From Sutterella megalosphaeroides (GTDB lineage Bacteria > Pseudomonadota > Gammaproteobacteria > Burkholderiales > Burkholderiaceae_F): DNA of 64,000 nucleotides. Position 1 is the stretch's first letter. Every line of letters starts with the position of its first letter. Location of the stretch: NCBI RefSeq assembly GCF_003609995.1, contig NZ_AP018786.1, positions 2,614,001 to 2,678,000 of the forward strand, read 5' to 3'. Positions 36,942-47,181 of this stretch are shown here, in pieces. The translations under genes were made by a program, and so were the position numbers. The notes under the pieces are model-generated. The model made no database searches. It worked only from the letters and a program-made list of their open reading frames with translations, and had not been told where the DNA came from.

Positions 36942-37478
36942 GTGTCGTCGCTTCACAACCTCATCATGCACCGCACCTCGACGGGTGCCAAATACCTCAC
37001 CGAACCCGCTCCGGGCGAAGCCGAACTGACCCGCGCCGTGACCTGCGCGATGCGCGCCCCCTGTCACGACGCCGAGTTCCCCGTGCGCTTCGTGCGCATC
37101 GATTCGCGCGAACGTCTCGCCGACCTCTTCGAAGCGCGCCTTCCCGCCGAGGCGACGCCCGAAGAGCGCGCCAAGGCCCGGTCCAAAGCGACGAAGGGAC
37201 CGGGGCTCATTGCCCTCGTGATTCGCCGCACCGCCGACAACGCCCGGCTGGAGCGCGAAAACCTCATGACGGCGGGCGCCGCCCTCATGAATTTCCTTCT
37301 GAGTCTCGAAGCGGACGGCTTTGCCGCAAAGACCGTGTCGGCTCCCGAATTCGCGGACCCGAAAGGCCTCTACGACCCGGCGACGGAATTGCTTCCGGCC
37401 TTCATCCTCTGCGGCACGCCCCGGGAGGACCGCCCCGAAGCCGACGTCGACGAAGTGGACTGGATCGGTCACTGGTGA
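36942..37478 (+). CDS. Nitroreductase family protein
   Basis: A 178-residue FMN-dependent oxidoreductase of the small YdjA-like nitroreductase type. The opening LIMHRTSTG holds the FMN-phosphate Arg-Ser/Thr motif; GAALMNFLLSLEADGFAAK is the usual helix near FMN. The GTG at 36942 is preferred because GGAGAGA lies 5-10 bases upstream; an in-frame ATG at 36924 would add six residues. It converges with and overlaps the DUF72 gene by 10 bases. Confidence 0.8.
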   Translation: MSSLHNLIMHRTSTGAKYLTEPAPGEAELTRAVTCAMRAPCHDAEFPVRFVRIDSRERLADLFEARLPAEATPEERAKARSKATKGPGLIALVIRRTADNARLERENLMTAGAALMNFLLSLEADGFAAKTVSAPEFADPKGLYDPATELLPAFILCGTPREDRPEADVDEVDWIGHW

Positions 37479-38629
37479 TCGACGGGAAGCGCAAGACGCC
37501 GATCGCGCGCCGCGGCTTCGAGTTCCGTACGCCGTTCGCGCTCGAGCCTCCGATCGTTCATCGCCACCACGGCTTGCGCGACCGCCCGAACGGTTTCGGG
37601 CGCACAGCCTTCGGCCTTGTTGTTGACTGCCATGAAGGTGGGAGCACCGCTTGCGTGCGCCCGCACGATGAGGCCCGCAAGCGCCGCGCGCGTGGCGGGG
37701 TCGGGGGCGGCGACCGCGTTGAAGGGCGACCAGTCGGCCTTCGCGGTGTCGTAGAAGCGGTTGGCCGCAAGCGACCACCGAACGACCAGAGGCCCCGTAA
37801 TCGGCCAGTCGCCTCTCGGGTCGGCGGCGCGCTCGCCCGTTTCGTAAAAGCGCAGCGCCGTCATCTGCCGCACGAGCGGCGGCATCGCGGGGTGGAGCCC
37901 TATCACGGGTCGAATGCCCGCCCGACGCATCGCGCCGTAAAGGCGCGGCGTGACGAATTCGTAATTGCGAAATTCCGCCGCGACGAGGCGTCCGCTCGTG
38001 TTGGCTTGCGCGACGGCGTCGAAAAACCGCACGAGCGCGTCGGTCGCGCGTTCGCGATCCTCGGGTCGTCGCAGGGCTTCGTGCGGGAAAGGTGAGAACT
38101 GCAGCACCTGCACGCCCGTCTTGTCACCGAGCCCCGCTTCGACGGGTGCGAAATAGGTGCTCTTGAGGCGCTCGACGTTGAGGTAATTGGGATTGGCCCG
38201 AAGCGGCCGCCCCGTGGGGGCGCGCAGGTACGGGTCCGTCAGATCGCGCGGCGCCTTGACGATGAAGCGAAAGTCTTCGGGCACCTGAGCGGCGAAGTTC
38301 GCGAGCTCCTCGACCGCGTAAGGGCGGTAGAAATTCCGGTCGAGCCCCACCGTGCGAAAGAGCGGCCAGGCCGCGTAGGCTTTGAGCCCTTCGGCGTGCA
38401 GGCGCCTCTCCCCCGAGCCCGCTCCGTAGACGAGGCCGAGCCATCCGGGGAAATTCCAGCTCGACGAGCCGAGCCGCACGTCCCGCGGCAGCTGCCGCCC
38501 GAGCAGTGCGAGCGCTTCGCCGACGGGTGCGGGCGTCACGCCTCCCGAGCGCGAGGGCAGGTCCTCGAAGAGGTTGCCCGTCGATGCGTTGGCGGCGCCG
38601 TACCCGGCGCCATTCGTCGAGAACGTCAT
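37469..38629 (-). CDS. DUF72 family protein (YecE-like)
   Basis: A 386-residue protein of the DUF72 TIM-barrel-like family. RLGSSSWNFPGWLGLVY, TVGLDRNFYRPY, FRFIVKAPRDLTDP, and the long C-terminal FMAVNNKAEG segment fit; the family's biochemical role is not known. It has an N-terminal extension of about 50 residues with Gly/Ala before the conserved part. Its end overlaps the nitroreductase gene by 10 bases. Confidence 0.85.
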   Translation of the reverse strand: MTFSTNGAGYGAANASTGNLFEDLPSRSGGVTPAPVGEALALLGRQLPRDVRLGSSSWNFPGWLGLVYGAGSGERRLHAEGLKAYAAWPLFRTVGLDRNFYRPYAVEELANFAAQVPEDFRFIVKAPRDLTDPYLRAPTGRPLRANPNYLNVERLKSTYFAPVEAGLGDKTGVQVLQFSPFPHEALRRPEDRERATDALVRFFDAVAQANTSGRLVAAEFRNYEFVTPRLYGAMRRAGIRPVIGLHPAMPPLVRQMTALRFYETGERAADPRGDWPITGPLVVRWSLAANRFYDTAKADWSPFNAVAAPDPATRAALAGLIVRAHASGAPTFMAVNNKAEGCAPETVRAVAQAVVAMNDRRLERERRTELEAAARDRRLALPVDHQ

Positions 38630-38804
38630 AGGGTTGTCTCCGATGGGGCCCGCGCAAAACGCCTCGGGACGCTCGCCCGGCCGGTCCCGCGTTTCGAGCC
38701 CCGATTCTCCGATGCGATTTCTGAGAGAATGTCTTTTAAGTCATTATGAGGCAATACGCCCGAAACCGCCGTCCGCACTCCGTGCGGTCGACTCGCCCAG
38801 GAAC

Positions 38805-39461
38805 ATGACCACTCCCACGCTTTTCCCCGAACTCGTTCCGCCCGAAGTCGCCAAAAACGCCGCCTCGGGGCCCGTCTGGATCATCGACAGCGAAGAAGTC
38901 CGCTTTTCGCTCACGTTCGCGCTTTCCCGCAACTACAACGTCATCCCGTTCATGACGCACGACGCGTTCTTCGACTCGGTGGCGCTCGACCGTCCGGGCT
39001 GTCTCATCACGGACATCGGCACGCCCGAACTCGAAGATGGTCTGGCGCTCCAGCGCGAGCTTGCGGCCTTGAAAAGCCCGATTTCGATCATCTTTCTCTC
39101 GAACGACGATCAGGTCGAAACGGCGGTCGAAGCCATGGCGGGCGGAGCCGTCGACTACCTGCTCAAACCCGTCGACCCCGCGCGACTGCAGCACTCGGTC
39201 GACCGCGCGCTGGCGCTCAGCAATCAGAAAGCCCGCAAGCGGCGCATCTACGACCTGCTCAACAGCTTCACGCCGCGCGAGCGTCAGATTTTCGAAAAGC
39301 TCTGTCGGGGTCTGCGCAACAGCGAAATCGCCGAGCAGCTCTATCTCTCGCAGCGCACGGTGGAAGTGCACCGCGCGCACTTCAGCCGCAAGATGAACGC
39401 GAAACCCGTGAGCGCGCTCCTCTACGAGCTGTGCCTTGCGAACGGCGACGAGATTCTTTGA
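38805..39461 (+). CDS. Orphan FixJ/TtrR-like response regulator
   Basis: A 218-residue two-domain regulator. Residues 20-140 are a receiver domain with the phospho-acceptor Asp in CLITDIGTPE and the conserved Lys in DYLLKPVD. The beta1 acidic patch is weak (IIDSEEVR instead of the usual VVDDDxxVR). Residues 150-215 form a LuxR-type helix-turn-helix (FTPRERQIFEKLCRG...IAEQLYLSQRTVEVHRAHFSRKM). Layout and length match FixJ/TtrR, which control respiratory genes. No histidine kinase is next to it. It converges with assT. ATG 38805 is the start, although the frame is open upstream. Confidence 0.85.
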   Translation: MTTPTLFPELVPPEVAKNAASGPVWIIDSEEVRFSLTFALSRNYNVIPFMTHDAFFDSVALDRPGCLITDIGTPELEDGLALQRELAALKSPISIIFLSNDDQVETAVEAMAGGAVDYLLKPVDPARLQHSVDRALALSNQKARKRRIYDLLNSFTPRERQIFEKLCRGLRNSEIAEQLYLSQRTVEVHRAHFSRKMNAKPVSALLYELCLANGDEIL

Positions 39462-39591
39462 GGCTCGAACGAAGCCCGAAAGAGACCGACAGAAGGCTCG
39501 CAACAAACCGACGAAGAAACAGGCACCGCGCTCGAACGAGCCGCGGCGCCCTTTTTTCGGGGGCTTGGGGCGAAAGGACGCCCGGGGCCGC

Positions 39592-41391
39592 TTAGCGGCC
39601 GAACGCCTTCGTGAGGTCGATCGGCAGCGCGCGGTAGCCGAACGTGCCGTGGAGCTTCATTTCAAAGGCGGGTTCCTTCTCGCCGTAACGGAACTCGGTG
39701 AGGACCGGGTTGGGGCCCTGGGCCTTCGGGTCCGTCAGGTCGATCGAAGCCCAGTAGACCACGAACGAATTCTTGTCCTTCTTGTATTCGACCGAGCTCG
39801 TCACGGGGCTGTAGAGCTCGTGACCGCGTTCGCGACCGTAGTCCCAAACCTGCTCGACCGTCATCGCCTTCTGGTCGATCTTGTAGAGAACGGCACGGCT
39901 GTACTTTTCCTTCGGATCGTCAGGCTGACGGAAGGCGCGCCCGTCGCCGTTGTCGAAGACCGAGAGGTAGAGGATGTCGCCCTTGCTCAGTTCGTCGACC
40001 TTCCAGCCCGTGTGCTGCGTCCAGGTCCAGTCGAAGTCGCCTTCGCAGCGGCCGAGTCGGCACTCGAGCTTCTTGCCGTTTTTGTCGACGGGCGTGAGCA
40101 CCTTGCCGCGCAGCGCTTCGTTCCAGCCGTTCGGGGCGGCGAGGATCCACTTCACCTGCTTGTCGCGACCGATCTTGACGACCGCCGACTGGTGGCGCGA
40201 GGAGAGGATGATCGAATCGTCCGCTTCGTCGTAGTCGATCGAATTGACGTGCGCCCAGTTGCGGCCCATGCCCGTACCGGTGATGTCACCGAAGGCGTGC
40301 TGGGCTTCGAGCTTGGCGATCTGCGCGGCCGTGAGCGTCTTGCCCGACTGCGACACGTCGACGTTGAGGCACACCGCCCCCTGGTCGATCGACTTCAGGA
40401 CGATGTTGCGCTGCGGATCGAGAATGTCCCAGAGGCGCCATTCGTCGGTCACGCGGCCGTTGGCGTCGACCTCGATGATGAGGTCGCGCACGGTGCGAAC
40501 GCGCGTGTCGTCCGCACGGCGCACGTCCGCGCCCGCGACGCGCAGGAAGTAGCGGCCGTCGGGACCGAGCGCCATGGCGTGGCTGAAGTCGGCGTAGCCG
40601 TCGGGGAGGCGCCGGTTGAAGACTTCACGGCCCATGAGGTCGTACTTCGCGTAGCGCTGGCCGTAGCCCCACGAGAGCGCGCCGTCCTCGTTCTGATGGA
40701 ACCCCATCATGATGCCGCTCTTCAACATGTCGCGCGGATCGTAGATCGACTGCGGCTGCATGTACCAACGCACTTCGCCCGTCGTGTCGACGATGGCGTT
40801 TTGCGGATAGAAATTCCACTCGAGCGCGCCGCCCGTGGGATTGTTCCAAACGGCGCGCACGCCCTTCGGAGAAGCGGGCAGGAGGTTGTTGATGAAGTAG
40901 AGGCGGTCGGCGAATTCCTTCGACGGCTTTTTCGTCACTTCGACGTCGAAGGTCTTGTAGGGGCGGCCGTTCCCCCAGGTGGGTTCGAGCCACACGGGCG
41001 GCGTCCAGATGGAATAGGTTTCTTTCTTTTCTTCCTTCACGCCGTGCGCGACGCGGGTGTAGGAAACTTCGACCTTGTTGAGGTAGTCGGCGTAGAGGCC
41101 GAAGACCGGGATCCCGCCGTAGGTGCGAAGCGCCGTCGGACCGACGTCGTAGGCGATTTCAACGCCGCCCGTCTTCGGAAGCACGCGCACGTGCGCCTTC
41201 AGGAGTTCGTACCCCCCGTTTCGAATCACGGACGTCAGAGGGGCGATGTCGTAGGGGTTGTTCACCACCTCGCCCAATTCGCCCTGGGTTTCAAACGTCA
41301 CCTTGGTGCCGCTCGCACCGCCGCTCGCCCAGGCGGGCAGGGCGCAAAGCGCCAAAACACAGTGAGCCGCAATCAGGGTTCTTTTCAGCAT
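39592..41391 (-). CDS. assT: Periplasmic arylsulfate sulfotransferase
   Basis: AssT moves sulfate from one aryl sulfate to another phenol without PAPS; in gut bacteria it handles phenolic sulfates. The 599-residue protein has a Sec signal peptide (residues 1-23, cleaving after AWA), then a six-bladed propeller. The residues known from E. coli AssT are all found: the His in DFSHAM (271), the His in NWAHVNSID (381), the Arg in SSRHQS (399) and the sulfate-accepting His in WTQHTGW (460). A Cys pair (444 and 449) matches the needed disulfide, but the dsbL/dsbI partners are not beside it. TATGAT at 41456-41461 may be the -10. Confidence 0.94.
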   Translation of the reverse strand: MLKRTLIAAHCVLALCALPAWASGGASGTKVTFETQGELGEVVNNPYDIAPLTSVIRNGGYELLKAHVRVLPKTGGVEIAYDVGPTALRTYGGIPVFGLYADYLNKVEVSYTRVAHGVKEEKKETYSIWTPPVWLEPTWGNGRPYKTFDVEVTKKPSKEFADRLYFINNLLPASPKGVRAVWNNPTGGALEWNFYPQNAIVDTTGEVRWYMQPQSIYDPRDMLKSGIMMGFHQNEDGALSWGYGQRYAKYDLMGREVFNRRLPDGYADFSHAMALGPDGRYFLRVAGADVRRADDTRVRTVRDLIIEVDANGRVTDEWRLWDILDPQRNIVLKSIDQGAVCLNVDVSQSGKTLTAAQIAKLEAQHAFGDITGTGMGRNWAHVNSIDYDEADDSIILSSRHQSAVVKIGRDKQVKWILAAPNGWNEALRGKVLTPVDKNGKKLECRLGRCEGDFDWTWTQHTGWKVDELSKGDILYLSVFDNGDGRAFRQPDDPKEKYSRAVLYKIDQKAMTVEQVWDYGRERGHELYSPVTSSVEYKKDKNSFVVYWASIDLTDPKAQGPNPVLTEFRYGEKEPAFEMKLHGTFGYRALPIDLTKAFGR

Positions 41392-43083
<1,692 letters not shown>

Positions 43084-43112
43084 TCGGCTTGAGGTCCGAG
43101 CGTCCCGACGCA

Positions 43113-43139
43113 CATTGAGCGCATTGAGCACATTGAAAG
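43113..43139 (+). repeat. Three 9-bp tandem repeats and a nearby 14-bp palindrome
   Basis: cattgagcg, cattgagca, cattgaaag in direct tandem, followed at 43158-43171 by the perfect palindrome gaccggtaccggtc. Both lie between purB and its terminator. Confidence 0.5.
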
Positions 43140-43202
43140 CGTCGGACGCCCCGGATCGACCGGTACCGGTCGGCTTCGACCGGCACCGAAAGCCCTGAAA
43201 AA

Positions 43203-43230
43203 AAAGGCCGCACGATTCCGTGCGGCCTTT
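43203..43230. terminator. Bidirectional terminator between purB and modC
   Basis: aaaggccgcacg-attc-cgtgcggccttt with A- and T-runs on both sides. Confidence 0.9.
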
Positions 43231-43263
43231 TCCGTTTTTTTTCGCGGGATTCGGCTCGGGCGC

Positions 43264-44418
43264 TCAGAGGACGACGCCGGCCGACTTCACCTGCGCCCAG
43301 AGGGTCATGCCCCGCACGAGGCCGAGCTCGTCGACCGAGTGCGCGAGAAGGCGCGCGAGCATCCGTCGGCCGCCCGTTTCCTCTTCGAGTACGACGTGCA
43401 CGTACGGGTCGTCCGGCCGCTCGGCCGGCACGAACTCCGCAATGCGAACGTGAAGAACGTTGCGAATCGACGTGCGTTCGGGCTTCTCCAGCACAAGACT
43501 CACGTCCCGCGCGAGAACGCGAAGGCGAACGCGGCCGCCGGGTCGAAGCGCCCCCGCGGGCACTTCGAAGGTCCAGTCGCCCGCCGCCACCGAGGCCGTA
43601 TGCCACGCGTCGGAAATCGAGCGCACCTCGCCCTCCAGGACGACCCCGCGGCCGTCGCCCGCGGGAACGGAAACCCTCGGGTCGGCGAGAACGTCGCGAA
43701 GCGCCCCTTGGGCAAGCACGCGCCCTTGCGAAAGCACAACGAGGCGGTCCGCCAAGCGCGTCATCTCCTCGGTCGAGTGGGTGACGTAGAGAATGGGGAT
43801 GCTCAGTTCGTCCTTGAGCTTTTCAAGCCACGGGAGGAATTCGCGCTTTCGCGCCCAGTCGAGGGCCGAGAGCGGCTCGTCCATGAGGAGAATGTCGGGG
43901 CGAAGAGCCAGAGCGCGCGCAATGGCGCAACGCTGCTTTTCGCCGCCCGAAAGTTCGTCAACCGACCGATCCAGGAGTCCGCCGATGCCGAGCAACTCCA
44001 CGGCCTCGGCAAGACGCGCTTCGCCGTCCGTCGTTCGGGCGCGCTTCAGGCCGAAGCGCAGATTCTCCCGAACGTTCAGGTGCTCGAAAAGGCTCGCTTC
44101 TTGAAAGACGTACCCGAGGTTGCGCCCGTGGGTGGGAACGAAAACACCCGAAGCGTCGTCCTGCCAGAGGTTCCCGCCCGCAAAGACGCGGCCGCGCGCC
44201 CGTTCGAGCCCCGCCACGCAGCGAAGCACGGTCGTCTTGCCGCAGCCCGACGGGCCGAAAAGCACCGTAATGCCTTTTTCGGGAATCATAAAGTCGACGT
44301 CGAGCTCAAAGCCCGTCGAGCGCTCGAGCGTGAGGCGCACGCTCCCCGAGGCGTCGCTTGCGCCGTGCGCGGGATGCGCCGAGGGGCGCTTCCCCGTAAA
44401 GAAATCGAAAAACGTCAT
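43264..44418 (-). CDS. modC: Molybdate ABC transporter ATP-binding protein
   Basis: ModC drives molybdate import. The 384-residue protein has Walker A FGPSGCGKTT, the Q-loop region YVFQEASLF, signature LSGGEKQR, Walker B ILLMDEPLSALD, the switch His in VTHSTEE, and a C-terminal Mop-type domain (about 290-384) as in ModC. A low-complexity stretch rich in His/Ala/Ser precedes the ATPase domain (residues 10-25). It starts 10 bases after the modB stop. Confidence 0.95.
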   Translation of the reverse strand: MTFFDFFTGKRPSAHPAHGASDASGSVRLTLERSTGFELDVDFMIPEKGITVLFGPSGCGKTTVLRCVAGLERARGRVFAGGNLWQDDASGVFVPTHGRNLGYVFQEASLFEHLNVRENLRFGLKRARTTDGEARLAEAVELLGIGGLLDRSVDELSGGEKQRCAIARALALRPDILLMDEPLSALDWARKREFLPWLEKLKDELSIPILYVTHSTEEMTRLADRLVVLSQGRVLAQGALRDVLADPRVSVPAGDGRGVVLEGEVRSISDAWHTASVAAGDWTFEVPAGALRPGGRVRLRVLARDVSLVLEKPERTSIRNVLHVRIAEFVPAERPDDPYVHVVLEEETGGRRMLARLLAHSVDELGLVRGMTLWAQVKSAGVVL

Positions 44419-44428
44419 GCCGCACCCC

Positions 44429-45103
44429 TCAAGAAGCCGCCCGCCGGCGGTTCAGCAGATTGAGCCCCGCCAACACCAGGAAACTGAAAACGAGCATGCC
44501 GCCCGCGAGGACGTGCGCCTTGTCGTATTCCATCGCTTCGACGTACGTGAAGATCTCGGTCGAGACGACCTGCGTTTCGCCCGGGATGTTGCCGCCGATC
44601 ATCAGCACGACGCCGAATTCGCCGATCGTGTGCGCGAAGGTCATCAGCACGCCCGTGACGATGCCATGCCGCGCGAGCGGCATCACGACGCACCAGAAGG
44701 CTTCGAAAGGCGGACAGCGCAACGTGGCGGCCGCTTCGATCGGGCGACGCCCGACGGATTCGAAAGCGGTCTGCAGAGGCTGCACCATGAAGGGGAGCGA
44801 ATAGATGACGGAGCCGATCACAAGCCCCGTGAACGTGAAATTGAGAATGCCGAGCCCGATCGTCTGGGTGACCCACCCGAGCGGGCCCGCGGGCCCCAGG
44901 GCGACGAGGATGTAAAACCCCAGGACGGAGGGCGGCAACACGAGGGGGAGCGTGACGATCGCACCCACGATCGCACGCCCCGTTCCCCGCCCGCGGGCGA
45001 GCCACCACGCGATCGGCAGCCCGACGAGCAGCAGCACCGCCGTCGTCACCGCGGCGAGTTTGAGGCTCAGGAGAATCGGCTCGAAGTCCGCCGCGGTGAA
45101 CAT
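44429..45103 (-). CDS. modB: Molybdate ABC transporter permease
   Basis: The 224-residue inner-membrane permease has five to six helices and the EAA-type coupling motif EAAATLRCPPFEAFWCVVMPLARHGIVTG. IGGNIPGETQ is typical of ModB. It lies 9 bases behind modA. Confidence 0.95.
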   Translation of the reverse strand: MFTAADFEPILLSLKLAAVTTAVLLLVGLPIAWWLARGRGTGRAIVGAIVTLPLVLPPSVLGFYILVALGPAGPLGWVTQTIGLGILNFTFTGLVIGSVIYSLPFMVQPLQTAFESVGRRPIEAAATLRCPPFEAFWCVVMPLARHGIVTGVLMTFAHTIGEFGVVLMIGGNIPGETQVVSTEIFTYVEAMEYDKAHVLAGGMLVFSFLVLAGLNLLNRRRAAS

Positions 45104-45112
45104 GACCGCGCC

Positions 45113-45874
45113 TTACTTGGCCGTGCCGTAGCCGTACGCTTCGCGAACGCGGGCGGCTTCGGGGCTCGACTTCAGGAATTCGAGGAAGCGCTTCGCACCC
45201 TCGTTCTTTTCACCCTTCTTCAGAAGGACCGCGTCCTGAGCGATGGGGTTGTAGAGGTCGCCCGGGATGATCCAGCCCGAACCCGACGTGAAGGCGCCGT
45301 CCTTGTAGCACTGCGAGAGCGCCACGAAGCCGGCCTGGGCGTTGCCCGTCTTCACGAACTGGAAGGTCTTGCCGATGTTGTCGCCTTCGACGATCTTGGG
45401 GGTCACCGCGGCTTCGATGCCGAGCTTCTGCATCGCTTCGTGGGCGGCGAGGCCGTAGGGCGCGAGCTTCGGGTTCGCAACGGCCACGTGCTTCACGGCG
45501 TCCGTCGTGAGAACGGCGGCGTCGCCCTTCACGAGGTTCGCGTCGGACGACCAGAGCACGAGCTTGCCGATCGCGTAGGTGAAGGTCGTACCGGCCACAC
45601 CGTGGTTTTCCTTCACGGCCTTGGCGGGCGTTTCGTCGTCGGCGGCAAGAAGCACGTCGAAGGGCGCGCCGTTTTTGATCTGCGCGTAGAAAGCCCCCGT
45701 CGAACCGAAGGAAAGAAGGAGCTTGTCGCCCGTCGCCTTTTCGTAAATCGGCGCGAGTTCCTGAGCGGGCGCCGCAAAGTTGGCGGCCACCGCCACGCGC
45801 ACTTCTTCGGCGTTGACGGCCGTGCACGCCACTGCGGCAAGCACCGCACCGAACAGAATGTTTTTCGTCTTCAT
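45113..45874 (-). CDS. modA: Molybdate-binding periplasmic protein
   Basis: ModA captures molybdate or tungstate. The 253-residue protein has a Sec signal peptide (residues 1-22, MKTKNILFGAVLAAVACTAVNA), VAVAANFAAPAQEL, FGSTGAFYAQI with the oxyanion-binding Ser, DVLLAADDETP, and the GFVALSQ segment. ATG 45874 is set by the signal peptide; the frame is open slightly further. It is the first gene of modABC, divergent from modE. Confidence 0.95.
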   Translation of the reverse strand: MKTKNILFGAVLAAVACTAVNAEEVRVAVAANFAAPAQELAPIYEKATGDKLLLSFGSTGAFYAQIKNGAPFDVLLAADDETPAKAVKENHGVAGTTFTYAIGKLVLWSSDANLVKGDAAVLTTDAVKHVAVANPKLAPYGLAAHEAMQKLGIEAAVTPKIVEGDNIGKTFQFVKTGNAQAGFVALSQCYKDGAFTSGSGWIIPGDLYNPIAQDAVLLKKGEKNEGAKRFLEFLKSSPEAARVREAYGYGTAK

Positions 45875-45953
45875 GCTGAAATCCTCCGACGCAATGACTC
45901 CGCCCGTCGCGTTCGGAGCCCGGAATTCGGGGTTCGCCAACGCGCGGTCGGTC

Positions 45954-45959
45954 TACAAT
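45954..45959 (+). promoter_or_regulatory. Possible -10 box of modE
   Basis: TACAAT on the plus strand, upstream of the ModE-type palindrome at 45982-46004. If this is the modE promoter, the palindrome lies just downstream of the start of transcription. Confidence 0.4.
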
Positions 45960-45981
45960 TTCACCCGAGACTTGCCCCGAG

Positions 45982-46004
45982 CGCTATTCCGAAAAAGAAT
46001 AGCG
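45982..46004. promoter_or_regulatory. ModE-type operator between modA and modE
   Basis: A perfect inverted repeat CGCTATTC-N7-GAATAGCG. It resembles the known ModE box (CGxTATAT-N-TAACG-like arms) and sits in the divergent modA/modE gap, where autoregulation and molybdate repression of modABC would act. The identity as a ModE site is inference from position and shape. Confidence 0.65.
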
Positions 46005-46022
46005 AAAGCGTTTTGCTTTCGC
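46002..46022. repeat. Second palindrome next to the ModE-type box
   Basis: GCGAAAGC-GTTTT-GCTTTCGC, an 8-bp stem with a five-base loop that shares its first three bases with the preceding palindrome. It may be a hairpin in the modE leader or a second operator. Confidence 0.5.
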
Positions 46023-46092
46023 AATACGCCGAAAGGGAGGCTCCCGCTACCTCTTACACCCTACCCAAGACCGAACGCTTTTCGAGGTGATC

Positions 46093-46902
46093 ATGGCAAC
46101 CGACGAAGCCCGAACCGCCAACCCGATCCTTCTCGCGGATCTTCTCAACGAGCAAATCGACAAGCGCATCGACATTTTGCGGCGCATCGACGACGTGGGC
46201 TCGATTTCCCAGGCCGCCCGCGGCGCGGGCGTAAGTTACAAAGCGGCCTGGCAGGCGATCGAGACGCTCGGGAACCTCGCGGGCGGTCCACTCGTCGAAA
46301 AAGTGGTGGGCGGCGCCCGAGGGGGCGGTACGAAGCTCTCGGCCACGGGCCGCGAAGTGCTGGAGTTGGCCGACGAACTCGCGCGCGCCCGGGCCGAGGT
46401 GCTCGCACGCTTCCGAGCGCGCGGCTCGAGCGCCTTCGAGCGTATCGGGAGCACGACGCTCCAAACATCGCTTCGGAATCAGTTCCCCGCCACGATCGTC
46501 AAGATGAAGATCGGCTCGGCGCTCGTGCGACTTACGCTGCGCATCGACGACACGCACCTCTTGCGCGCCTCCGTCACGAAGGAGTCCGCCCAACTTCTCG
46601 GGCTTGCCGAAGGGAAGTCGGTCCTTGCGCTTACGAAGGCGACCGGCGTCGAAATCACGGCGGATTTTCCAAAAGAGACGCACGGGGGCGAAAACCCCTC
46701 GGGCGAAAAGCGCCCCGAAAATCAGTTGGTCGGCGAGGTGATCCGAAGCGAGCGCGCCGCGAAGGGCGGCGAGTGTTCGCTGCGCCTTCCCTCGGGTCTT
46801 ATCATCGTCGGGTTTGCGAAACGCAACCACGGTCTGCATATGAATCAGAAGGCCGTCGCCTCCATTTCTCCGTCGGCCATCGTCATCGGCCTTACCTCCT
46901 GA
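46093..46902 (+). CDS. modE: Molybdate-responsive transcriptional regulator ModE
   Basis: ModE senses molybdate and controls mod and molybdoenzyme genes. The 269-residue protein has an N-terminal winged helix (RRIDDVGSISQAARGAGVSYKAAWQAIETL, about residues 30-60), then two Mop-like domains (about 120-185 and 200-265) that bind molybdate; SARNQFPATIV-like RNQFPATIVKMKIG is the usual first-Mop start. ATG 46093 is preferred, because GAGG lies 5 bases before it; a GTG at 46087 is also in frame. Confidence 0.94.
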   Translation: MATDEARTANPILLADLLNEQIDKRIDILRRIDDVGSISQAARGAGVSYKAAWQAIETLGNLAGGPLVEKVVGGARGGGTKLSATGREVLELADELARARAEVLARFRARGSSAFERIGSTTLQTSLRNQFPATIVKMKIGSALVRLTLRIDDTHLLRASVTKESAQLLGLAEGKSVLALTKATGVEITADFPKETHGGENPSGEKRPENQLVGEVIRSERAAKGGECSLRLPSGLIIVGFAKRNHGLHMNQKAVASISPSAIVIGLTS

Positions 46903-46998
46903 ACTCTTGAAGTCGGTCCTCGGAGCCGAAAAATCTGAGTACTCTTCCTTATTTTGCGGTAGGTATTCGGTTTTTCTTAACGAGTTTTCATCTTTCGA

Positions 46999-47012
46999 TT
47001 GATTTCGATCAA
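46999..47012 (+). promoter_or_regulatory. FNR/CRP-family operator (perfect FNR consensus)
   Basis: TTGATTTCGATCAA matches the FNR consensus TTGAT-N4-ATCAA at every base. A CATAAT element (47043-47048) follows 30 bases downstream, and the tetraheme cytochrome gene begins at 47182. This points to anaerobic activation of the cytochrome gene. Confidence 0.8.
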
Positions 47013-47181
47013 TCTGCTGTTTCCCTTCTTTACACATTTGCCCATAATATTGCACCTTGCCTTGTGGTCGCTTCTTTGAAGCCCGACCGCAGAATCCTCA
47101 GAAAAACAGACCCCGCCTCCACGCGCCTCGCCGGTCCGCTCCGGTTGCAAGCCCGGAGGTTATTCATGAAGGTTCATCCAA

